From Hyphomicrobium sp. (lineage in GTDB: Bacteria; Pseudomonadota; Alphaproteobacteria; Rhizobiales; Hyphomicrobiaceae): a stretch of 36,180 bases of DNA. The notes beneath the pieces are model-generated. The model was not told the DNA's origin and did no database searches. It worked only from the letters and a program-made list of their open reading frames with translations. Every line of letters begins with the position of its first letter. Position 1 is the first letter of the stretch. The stretch covers positions 1 to 36,180 of the forward strand of contig PERT01000037.1 of the NCBI GenBank assembly GCA_002928955.1, in the 5' to 3' direction. Positions 14,943-23,900 of the stretch are shown here, in pieces. A program made the position numbers and the translations under genes.

Positions 14943-17900
14943 TCACACCAGAATGTCGTCGGCCGTCAGCGTTGTGATCACGACACCCTGCAACCGTATC
15001 GAAGTCTGGCTGTCGACAGTGATGAGGCCGTCCGAGGCACTGATCTGGCTAGACGCGGCGATCACGTCCTCGAAGCCCGCGAACCCAAGCCCTCGAAGAT
15101 CGAGCTGGTCGCCTGCGTTCGCCGTGACTGCGGCCCCCCGAAAGTCGCTGACAACATCGTGGCCGCTATCGGTGCGGAAAACGAACGTGTCGACGCCTGC
15201 TCCCCCCGTCAGCACATCGGCCGAAAGGCTCGCGACGATGGTGTCGTTGCCCGCGCCGCCGTCGATCTGCTCGATGCTGGTCAAAAGCACACCACCGAGG
15301 TCGATGACGTCGTTGCCGGTGCCGCCGAGGATGCGGTCGTTGCCGTCGCCGCCCTCGATCCGCTCGATGCTGGCGATGCTGGCTGCACCCGCGGCTATTC
15401 GAATGTTGTCGTTCGATATGCTGCCGCGGATGGTATCGATGCCCGCGCCACCGTCGATGATGTCGTTGCCGCCGTCGCCTGCGAGCGTGAAGACATCGTT
15501 GCCGAGACCGCCCGACAGCGTGTCGTTGCCCGTATTGCCGGTGATCACATCGTCGCCCGCCGAGCCGGTAATGGTGTCGTTGCCCGCGCCGCCGTCGATC
15601 TGCTCGATCGAGATGAGCGTGATCCCCGTGAGGTCGATGACGTCGTTGCCGGTGCCGCCGAGGATGCGGTCGTTGCCGTCGCCGCCCTCGATCCGCTCGA
15701 TGCTGCTGTAGCTTGCCGGCGCAGAGATCCGCACGATGTCGTTATGGATGCTGCCGCGAATCGAATCGAGGCCGCCCCCGCCGTCGATCGTGTCGAAGCC
15801 GCTATCGCCCACGAGGGTCACGACATCGTCGTTCACGGTGCCGACGATCGCATCGTTGCCGCTGGTGCCCGCATAAATCCGGCCGGCCGCACTCGTGACA
15901 TTGATCAGGACCGTCGCCGTCGCCGTGCCATTCTTGCCGTCAGCCACGGTGTAGGAAAAACTGGCCTCTCCGGAAAATCCGGTGGCCGGAGTGAAGCGTA
16001 CGCGCCCATCCGCTTCGAGCGCAACCGTGCCGCCGATGGCGCCGCCCACGGATGCAATGGTGAGGGTATCGCCGTCAATGTCGGTATCGTTTGCGATCAG
16101 GGCTGTTGCGGCAATGACCAACGCGGTCCCCGTGGTCGTTGCGAAGCCAACGTCTTCGGCAGCGACGGGGACGTCGTTCACGGGCGTGATGGTGAGCGAG
16201 AAGTGTTGCACGGCGCTGTCGAGCCCGTCCGTCGCCTCGATGCGGATGGCCAGGGTGCCCGAGAAATTCGGGGGAGGTGTACCGGTGAAGCGGCCTGTCA
16301 CGGCGTCGAACGTGAGCCAAGCGGGCAGGTCCGCGCCGCCGGAGAGGCTCGCGAAAATCAGCAGCGGGTCGTCGTCGCCGAAAATTCCCGGGGGTAATGT
16401 AAAATCCACAACCGCATCCTCGGCCGAGGTGACGTCCGGAATCGTATCGAATACGAGCGGTGCTGAGTTGGGGCGGATGTCGGCGGTAACGCGCGCCGTC
16501 GATCTGCCACCATGGATATCGGCGATCGTGTAGTCGAACGAGACGGTACCCTGGAAGCCGCTCGCGGTGACGACCCGGATATCGCCGTTCTCCTCGAGCG
16601 TCACGGCGCCGCCCTCCGCGCCGCCAACGGCGACGATGGCAAGCTGGTCGCCGTCGGCATCGCGGTCGTTTTGGAGAAGTGTTGCCGCGCGGACGATCCC
16701 GACGGGACCGCTGACGCCGATCGAATCGTCCGGGGTCGCTCGCGGCGGGTCATTGTCGAGTATCGGGGCGACCGCGCCCGCAGCCTCGATATCGGCCCGC
16801 GACCAACTGGTGCCATCATCGAACACCACCCGGTCGATGCCGGACCCGGCGAGCGCGAAGTCCTTGATAACGACTCGGCCGCCACCGGCAATGGCCAGCA
16901 CGAGGTCGTCCGGAGCTGCAGTGCGGCGGTAGAACGAGACCTCCGAGGCTACGATCTCGCCTGTGAGAGCGAGCGTGTCCACGTCGCCGACAAGTCCGGC
17001 GTCAATGATGATTTCGTCGCCTTGCTCGCGGAAAACGGCGAAGTAATCCGATCCCGCGCCGCCGATCAGCGTGTCGTCGCCGAGGTCGCCGAACAGCGCG
17101 TCGTTGCCGTCACCGCCGTCGAGCGTGTTGTTCTGAAGGTTGCCTTGGATCGTATTAGCGAACCGATTGCCAATGCCGATTGCCGCTGAGCCGACAAGCT
17201 CCAGCCCCTCAACGTTGGCCGACAGCGTGTGGTCGACGGAACTGATGACCAGATCCCGGCCCTCGCCCCCGCGCTCGACGATTCTATCGGCCGTGGCATC
17301 GACCACGTACCTGTCGTCGCCGGCGCCACCTGCAAGCACGTCGTTGCCCGAGCCTCCGTCGATGGTATCGCCGAACGCGCTGCCGGTAACGTCATCGTCG
17401 CCGGCCCCGGCGTCGATGTTGCTCCTGAGGCTCGCGGTTATCACTTCGCCACCGTCGGTACCCGAGAGTTCAACGTCGTCGCCGCTGTCACTGCCGTTCG
17501 ACGGATCGTAGTCGTTTGTCGCGGGTCGCGGACCGATCGGATCAAAGAGTTGGCCGTTGTTGGTCAGAGCGGCGACGCCTGCGTCCCAGTCCGGATAGTC
17601 GAATGCCCCGCCAAACGGCGTTTCCACCGCTTGCGGCTCGCCAGGGTCGTAGAACTGGATGCCGAGGTCACCGGGCTGGAAATCGCGAACGCGAATAAGG
17701 GTCTCGCGCGACGCATCGATGATATTGAGCTCAAAGAACCGGGCCTCCGAACCCTCATCGGCGATGTTGACCGTCTCGGGGGTACCCTGATGGAGCCTGA
17801 TGATGAGGTCGGAGCCGTCGAGAGTGAACTGGATCGCGCCCAGGAAATTGATCTGCCCGGTGACTTGGCTGCTGCCGAAAAGGATATCGTCGATCCTCTG

Positions 17901-19421
17901 CCATTCGAACAGCAGCGGCCGCCCTTCCTCTTCCGGATCCATCAACAATTCAAAGGGGAACAAGCCACCCAGCACCGGCAACAGCTGCGAACCCTCGAAT
18001 CCTCCTCCCGAGCCGTTGAAAAAGTTGTAGGCGACGAACAGCCGGTCGTCCGTGTCCGCGTCGTCGATGATCAGCTCGGGCGTACCTCGACCATCGCTGA
18101 TGGTCGTCAGAACGATGCGGTCGGCCCCCTCGCCGCCCTGCACGAACGTCCGCCCCTCGCTTGTGAGCAGCGTATCGTTGCCGTCGCCGCCATAAAGCTC
18201 GATGTCGTAGCCACCAGGGCTACCGCCCGCAAAGGCAAGGTCCAGGCGCGCATCGATGAAATCATCGCCATCACCGCCATCAATGACGCGCAAACCGCTG
18301 TTCGCGTAGATCGTATCGTTCCTGCTCGACCCTTCGATCCATTCGACCGAATCGAAAAACCAGGTTGCATCGCCTTCGACGGCCTGACCCTTGATCGAGA
18401 ACCGGTCGCTGCTGACGGCGTTGATCAGAAGTTCGTCGGTGACTTCGTTGAAGCTCACCTTGTCGCCGCGCCCACCCTCGTCGCCCTTGAGGTCGAACAG
18501 AGTGTTGTCCCTTGATACCACCGCCGACTCGCCAATGATGATCTCGTCGTTACCCTGGTTCCACTGCAGGCGCTCGATCGAGAAGAGCAGGTCCCTTCCG
18601 CCCTGATAAGTCACGAGAAGATTCGGCAAGTAATGGGAGATTGGGATCGGGTTTCCATCGACCCTGACGACACCGGCGCCGCCATATGCCGCCACGTCTT
18701 CACCATCGCGCTGGTATGGGGTGTTTACCTGGCCGCCGTGGATGAAATCGAGACCGGGAGACCACAAGAAGAGATCCGCGTCGAGGCCACCGCTCAACCG
18801 GTTGGTGCCGTCGCCGCCGTGGAGGATGTCGCTGCCGCGACCGCCCAGCAGGTTCTTGAAATTGGAGGTGACGAACAACTCGTCGCGCTCAGGGGTGCCA
18901 AGCAGCGTTTGGGTGCCTGTCGTGAAACGCCTGAAACCCGTCGGCAGGTGGTCAGCGATATCTATACCGGCGTAGAACAGCACTGAGGCGACGACTGACG
19001 AGGAGTTCGAGGTGGGAATGGGCAGGCCCGGACGGGTGGCGATAAAGTAGGGCAAGAAGTTGTTGTCGATGTCTTCGCCGTACACCGATAACGTCTCCCA
19101 CGCCTCGAAGGCGCCTTGCGGGAACTCGATCACCGCGCTGAGGCGGGAAGTCGGTGTACCGATAATCCTGACAAGATCGCTGCCGGTCAGGCCATGGTTC
19201 GACTGAGATATCGTGGTTCTTCCATCGGTGCCTTCGACGCCAAGGAGGAAGCCTGATTCCGCCGTTCCAACCGACCTGAGACCCTCGATGGTGAACCAAC
19301 CATCCTGGACCTGCTCGCGCGCATTTTCGTCTTGGACGTAACTAAGGAACAGGTGATCGGCACCAAAAAAGCCCAGGCGGTAGTCGATGATTGGCGTTCG
19401 ATCAATGCGGATCTGCGGCAT
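14943..19421 (-). CDS. Large RTX/cadherin-like calcium-binding surface protein
   Basis: 1492 residues, no cysteine seen, no Sec signal. Residues 1-170 are a domain I do not recognise. From about 175, RTX nonapeptides (GGxGxDxLx) appear in several blocks, including about 640-780. About 870-1175 are three Ig/cadherin-like modules: two tandem VCBS-type repeats (NDxDxDGDxLxI) flanking a He_PIG-like module (PAWLTFDAVTGRFTGTP). RTX repeats resume at about 1185-1430 and a hydrophobic C terminus follows. This layout fits type I secreted, calcium-folded adhesins or matrix proteins; no exporter genes are in the window. ATG 19421 follows GGGGGGACA. Two 111-residue units near the C terminus are tandem duplicates. 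Confidence 0.9.
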   Translation of the reverse strand: MPQIRIDRTPIIDYRLGFFGADHLFLSYVQDENAREQVQDGWFTIEGLRSVGTAESGFLLGVEGTDGRTTISQSNHGLTGSDLVRIIGTPTSRLSAVIEFPQGAFEAWETLSVYGEDIDNNFLPYFIATRPGLPIPTSNSSSVVASVLFYAGIDIADHLPTGFRRFTTGTQTLLGTPERDELFVTSNFKNLLGGRGSDILHGGDGTNRLSGGLDADLFLWSPGLDFIHGGQVNTPYQRDGEDVAAYGGAGVVRVDGNPIPISHYLPNLLVTYQGGRDLLFSIERLQWNQGNDEIIIGESAVVSRDNTLFDLKGDEGGRGDKVSFNEVTDELLINAVSSDRFSIKGQAVEGDATWFFDSVEWIEGSSRNDTIYANSGLRVIDGGDGDDFIDARLDLAFAGGSPGGYDIELYGGDGNDTLLTSEGRTFVQGGEGADRIVLTTISDGRGTPELIIDDADTDDRLFVAYNFFNGSGGGFEGSQLLPVLGGLFPFELLMDPEEEGRPLLFEWQRIDDILFGSSQVTGQINFLGAIQFTLDGSDLIIRLHQGTPETVNIADEGSEARFFELNIIDASRETLIRVRDFQPGDLGIQFYDPGEPQAVETPFGGAFDYPDWDAGVAALTNNGQLFDPIGPRPATNDYDPSNGSDSGDDVELSGTDGGEVITASLRSNIDAGAGDDDVTGSAFGDTIDGGSGNDVLAGGAGDDRYVVDATADRIVERGGEGRDLVISSVDHTLSANVEGLELVGSAAIGIGNRFANTIQGNLQNNTLDGGDGNDALFGDLGDDTLIGGAGSDYFAVFREQGDEIIIDAGLVGDVDTLALTGEIVASEVSFYRRTAAPDDLVLAIAGGGRVVIKDFALAGSGIDRVVFDDGTSWSRADIEAAGAVAPILDNDPPRATPDDSIGVSGPVGIVRAATLLQNDRDADGDQLAIVAVGGAEGGAVTLEENGDIRVVTASGFQGTVSFDYTIADIHGGRSTARVTADIRPNSAPLVFDTIPDVTSAEDAVVDFTLPPGIFGDDDPLLIFASLSGGADLPAWLTFDAVTGRFTGTPPPNFSGTLAIRIEATDGLDSAVQHFSLTITPVNDVPVAAEDVGFATTTGTALVIAATALIANDTDIDGDTLTIASVGGAIGGTVALEADGRVRFTPATGFSGEASFSYTVADGKNGTATATVLINVTSAAGRIYAGTSGNDAIVGTVNDDVVTLVGDSGFDTIDGGGGLDSIRGSIHNDIVRISAPASYSSIERIEGGDGNDRILGGTGNDVIDLTGITLISIEQIDGGAGNDTITGSAGDDVITGNTGNDTLSGGLGNDVFTLAGDGGNDIIDGGAGIDTIRGSISNDNIRIAAGAASIASIERIEGGDGNDRILGGTGNDVIDLGGVLLTSIEQIDGGAGNDTIVASLSADVLTGGAGVDTFVFRTDSGHDVVSDFRGAAVTANAGDQLDLRGLGFAGFEDVIAASSQISASDGLITVDSQTSIRLQGVVITTLTADDILV
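15241..15705. repeat. Tandem 333-bp duplication inside RTX gene
   Basis: Bases 15297-15372 and 15630-15705 are identical over 76 bp at an offset of 333 bp, and the flanking 15241-15275 also matches 15574-15608. The period equals 111 codons and corresponds to the repeated ERIEGGDGNDRILGG...EQIDGGAGNDTI units. Confidence 0.85.
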
Positions 19422-19902
19422 GGCATTGTCCCCCCGGTACGATTGGCGCGTTGCTTGCGTTTTCGGGCGATGAGGCGGTGGCGACCAGCTTTCACCTTCC
19501 GTGGCGAGAGCCGCGGTGGATCAGCCACCGCGCGTCCGTTGCATGATTGCTCGGGGGAGAGTGCGCCCCCAATCGACCGCACCGCATAAAACAGACCCAT
19601 GCGGATCTTTCTACTTTAGGTAGCGTCCGCAATCTGTCAATACGTTGCAACCGGCTTGGCACCGTTGCAGCCGCGTGAGGGGAACACCTTGGGCCAAGCA
19701 TACTTTGAGCCCGCAAAACCCTCGGTCGGGTTCGCAGGTCGGCACACGAGCGGGCATTACCTGAGGTCGCCGCCCGGCTCTACCGTCTCGCGTTGTTGAA
19801 GGGTGCGGGCGCGGCGCACGAGTTCGGTGATGCAGCAACGTGGACAACTGCCAACGACCGCGGATGCAAAGTCGGTGCTACCGAAGCGCCCGGCCGGTGT
19901 CG
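19422..19902. other. Gap between RTX and outer-membrane protein genes
   Basis: 481 bp. It holds the RTX ribosome site (19427-19435) and the promoter candidate at 19613-19640. GTTGCA occurs twice (19644-19649 and 19674-19679). I see no gene, and no clear terminator for the outer-membrane protein gene. Confidence 0.5.
19613..19640 (-). promoter_or_regulatory. Candidate sigma-70 promoter of the RTX gene
   Basis: On the minus strand TTGACA (19640-19635) is followed after 16 bases by TAAAGT (19618-19613). The -35 matches consensus fully, the -10 at four of six positions. The implied leader to ATG 19421 is about 185 nt. Confidence 0.45.
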
Positions 19903-20655
19903 TCAGAACCGCCGCACCATCCCGATCGACAACGTGTGGCTCTCAAGCTCCACGCTGGTCTGAACTCGGTCAGCGGGCGCCGAAGCAAAAAACGTCGTAT
20001 CGACGGAGCCATAGTCGGAATAGCGATACTCACCCCGCAGGTAGAGGTTGTCCCGCAGCAGCATCTCGAAACCCGCGCCAAGCGTCCAGCCGACCTTCAG
20101 ATCGCTTTCGCTCTGCCGGCGATCGGCCAAGCACCAGTTCCCCCCGACGGCGACACAGGATGCAGAGACGTCCACGTCCAGAAACGCCAAACCACCGGTG
20201 ACATAGGCGAGTGTCGTGGGAGCAATGAGAATGCCGGCGCGCACCAGCAAGGCGCCATCCCACTCCGTATCAACGCTCGTCCTATCTCCAGGGGTTCCCG
20301 GAGGTGGCCCGAACACGGTCCCGGGTATGAAGCCCTTGCTTTCGTCACCGCCGACAGCAATGCCGATATCAGCCTCGAGCGCGACGACCATGTGACCTGA
20401 GATGACGCGGCTGTAGCCAACGTAGCCGTTGAAGCGGAAGCCGCTGGCATCAAACGATTGCTGGTCGGTGATGCCGTCAGTGCAGCAGAGCGGATCACCG
20501 ATGGCCTTCGTATCCCAATCCGCATTCACCCAGCGGCCGCCGATACCAACACCCGCGTATGGCCCATTCCAGTTGTGGCCTACGTGGGAGTCAGCCAGTG
20601 CCGGCCCACCGATGGACAAGGCGGCAGCAATAAAAAGCTTTCGAAGGACTTTCAT
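19903..20655 (-). CDS. Outer-membrane beta-barrel protein (Omp25/31-like)
   Basis: 250 residues. The signal peptide (1-21) ends in ALA-D. The mature protein starts with the NWNGPYAGVGIGGRW type of sequence seen in small rhizobial porin-like proteins, has alternating amphipathic strands (GWTLGAGFEMLLRDNLYLRGEYRYSDYG) and ends in Phe after MVRR, as outer-membrane barrels do. It is probably an eight-stranded barrel of the Omp25/31/opacity group. Four cysteines in two outer loops may form disulfides, which is less usual. ATG 20655 has GAGGCAG upstream; the longer frame to 20805 would hide the signal peptide. Confidence 0.88.
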   Translation of the reverse strand: MKVLRKLFIAAALSIGGPALADSHVGHNWNGPYAGVGIGGRWVNADWDTKAIGDPLCCTDGITDQQSFDASGFRFNGYVGYSRVISGHMVVALEADIGIAVGGDESKGFIPGTVFGPPPGTPGDRTSVDTEWDGALLVRAGILIAPTTLAYVTGGLAFLDVDVSASCVAVGGNWCLADRRQSESDLKVGWTLGAGFEMLLRDNLYLRGEYRYSDYGSVDTTFFASAPADRVQTSVELESHTLSIGMVRRF

Positions 20656-20915
20656 CACTGCCTCGCTCAAATTGCGCGTCGACTGCCGGAAAAAGGCCGG
20701 ACTGACTGGCCGATAACACAATCGTTCTGAACTGATTCGCGGCTTCTTGCCCAGCCGGTCACTGGCGCGGCACACGCACTTTGCCGGAGTCTTCTTTCGA
20801 GCCACCTCATGTCCATGGGACCAATAGGTCTTTTCAACTTGGGATGTGTTCTTCCTGTCACATCATCTCCGTGACCCGCCCGCAAACCGCATCGGCGCGC
20901 GGGCGCACAACGAAA
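20656..20915. other. Gap upstream of outer-membrane protein gene
   Basis: 260 bp, probably with the promoter of the outer-membrane protein gene. No convincing -35/-10 pair, hairpin or small gene was found. Confidence 0.4.
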
Positions 20916-20940
20916 GGAGCCCCGCAGTCTGCGGGGCTCC
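20912..20940 (-). terminator. Terminator of the peroxidase gene
   Basis: GGAGCCCCGCA (20916-20926) and TGCGGGGCTCC (20930-20940) form a perfect 11-bp stem with a three-base loop. On the minus strand it is followed by TTTCGTTGT, as expected for an intrinsic terminator 30 bases after the peroxidase stop. Confidence 0.9.
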
Positions 20941-20969
20941 CGTGATGTTCATCGATAGGTGATACAGGA

Positions 20970-23900
20970 TCAGCCGAACGGATTGAGGGTCTGGTCGTGC
21001 AAACCCTGCAACGTCAGCTTGTTGCCGTTGCCGAAATCGTAGACGAGCCCTTCGGCCGTGTAGGTCGCCGCGACCGGATCGAGCCCCTGCAACAGCTCCA
21101 CGATATCCTTGCCCACCTGGAAGTCGGTGATCGTGTCGGAGCCGTAGTATTCGCCATAGACGAATGTATCGCGTCCGGCCCCGCCCGTGAGCACGTCGTC
21201 GCCGAAACCGCCGTCAATCAGGTTCTTGCCAGCGTTTCCGACAATTCTGTTGTCGCTGTCGTTGCCGACTCCATCGAGGTTCTTCGCCCCCAGGAGGCGG
21301 AGGTTCTCGACGTTCTCGCTCAACGTGTAGTGAACGAAGCTCTTGACCCAATCCGTGCCGTGATCGGCTTTCTCGATGATCCGATCACGCGAGTTGTCGA
21401 CCACGAACGTGTTGTCGCCCGACGTACCGTAAAGGTAGTCCCGGCCGCCATCGTGGCAGTTGGACGAGTAGCTGTGGTTGTCGTCGCATTGATCGTCGTC
21501 ATCGTCGTCATCGTGAGAGTTGCAGCCGCCATTGTTGCCGGGCATCGGGTCGTCGACGGGGTCGAGGGTTATCGTGTAGGTTTGTGCATTGCTGTGAGCC
21601 CCGCGGCTGTCCTCGACGATGTATGAGAAGTTGACGGCACCATTGAAGTCCGGCTTCGGCTGGTAGGTGAAAGACCCATCCGGCAACAACGAGAGGCCAT
21701 CCAGTGTCGTGCCGACCAGACGATAAGTCAGCGCGTCACCGTCGATGTCTGTAGCTACGGGTAGCTTGCCAGAAATCAGCTGATCCTCGAGGCCCATTGC
21801 CGAATTGCCCGCCGCGGACGTCGTCGGCGCGTCGTTGATTTCCACGACCGTGATCGTGAACCCCTGCGGCGCGCTGTCGGCACCGGCCGAATCCCGCACG
21901 ATGTAGTTGAACGGGATCTGACCTGCGAAGTTGGCGGCTGGCACGTAGCTGAACGATCCGTTCGGGTTCAGCGTCAGTCCGGCCGGAGCGGTGCCGGCGA
22001 TGTGGAACGTCACGTTGTTGCCGTCGGGATCGGTGGCCGCAGGCAGCCAGCCGTTGACCGTCGTGTCCTCGTTGCCCGATGCGGCGTTGCCGGTTGTCGC
22101 AGCCGTCGGCGCTTTGTTCACCGGAGGAGGCGTGTAGCCACCGCCCGATCCGGAGCCACCTGAACCGCCACCCGACCCCGCACCGCCGCCGTACTCACCG
22201 CGGCTGTGCTGCACACCGTCGATGCGGATGTTGGGATTGTTGCCGACAACCTCGGTGTTCCCACCTTCGTTCTTCACGTTCACGCCGTGCCCGGTATCGT
22301 CGAACCTGGAGGTGTCGATCCTCAAGTTCTGGCCGTTGCCGACAGCCGTGATGGTGTTGAACGCGAGGTCGGTTCCCGTGAAGTTACCGATGATCTGAAC
22401 CGTATCGGCTCCCAGGATGACGTTGGTCGTGCCGCCGCCCGGATTGTTGCCCGGCACCGTGATACCGGCTGTATTGATTTCAATTTCTTCGACCTGATCC
22501 AGTTCGGCGATCACGCTGGCGTTGTTGACGCCGTTGCGCGTGATCACGATGTCGCTCGTTGCACTTTGCAGGATCCGGCCACCGCCGAGTCCAAGCCAGG
22601 CCGCCGCGGAGTACACACGGAACGTCTCGGCCGTTGCGTCGCCATTGACGACGAACGTGTCGCCCACCACCTCCACGCCCTCGCCGCCGACCACGACGTC
22701 GCTGTTTCCGGTCGCGGCAACGTTGTTACCGTCGCCGACGTTCCAGACGATCGTGTCGTCGCCAGAGCCGCCATTCACGCGGTCGCGATTGGCGCCGCCC
22801 GTCAACGTGTCGTTGCCGGCATCGCCATTCAGCGCATCGTTGGCCGCGCCGCCGTTCAAAGTGTCGTTGCCGTCGCCGCCATTCAATGTGTCAGCGCCGC
22901 CGTCACCCGAGATCGTGTCATCTCCCGCGTTACCCGCGGCCGAATCCACGCCCGCGCCGAGGGTCACGACATCGTCACCCCCCGTACCGGCGAAGTTCTG
23001 CGTGCCAGCGGCGCCCGCGAACGTGTCTCCGACCACGCGCGTTGATGCCGGGGTCGCAACCGTCACCGCAAGGCCGTTCGTATCCGTGAAGCTGACGACG
23101 GCGCGAACGAAGCGTCCGACCTCGTCGGCACCGGGCGTGAACGTAGCGTCTGTTGCAGCCGCAATGGCCGTGAAGTCTCCGGGTGTGCCGCCGAGATCGG
23201 GAGCCGACTGCCAGCGGAAGGCGAACGCGCCGTCGATCGAGTTGAGCGCGCTCGTGTCCAAGGTCAGCGCCTGGGTCTCGACGGGCGTCAGGTCGCTGAT
23301 CGCGCCCCCGGCTCCGACCGCCATGACTGCGAGCGTCAATGTCGTACTCGCAGGTACGGCCTCGACGCCGTCGAACAGTTCGAAGTTGACCGTCACGGGT
23401 CCGACGGCGCCCGGTGCAGGCTCGAACGTAAACGTCCCGTCGTTGTTGTCGGTCAGCGTGCCGAATGCCGGACCCACCGAGACGTTCTGGATTGCGAGGG
23501 CATCGCCGTCGATATCCGTCGCCAGGCCGAGCAGCTGCGTGTCAGTAAATGTGACCGCGGGACCGTCAGCGAGGAACGTACCGAGCGGTTCCGGCGCGGC
23601 CACCGGCGCATCGTTGACCGGTAGAACCTCGAGATTGGCTTCCCCGAATGCCGGCGGCGTGATTCCGTCGGTCACGTCGAAGGTGAACGTCACGCCGCCG
23701 TTGAAGTTCGGCGCCGGCGTGAACAGGCCCTCGACGAAGTTCCCGGCCGCATCGAGCGTGATGGCGAAGGTGCCCGGCGCCACGTTCAGCCCGGTGACGG
23801 GATCACGCACCGTCCGCATGAAAACGTTGCTGATCGTCAATGGTTCGCCGTTCGGATCGGTGATGCCGGCGTTGATGAGGTCGGCAGCGTTGAACAGGAA

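Noticed and set aside
15200-15860. CRISPR-like regular repeats
   Set aside because: The periodic GTCGTTGCCG pattern is the coding signature of RTX nonapeptides in one long frame, with no unique spacers.
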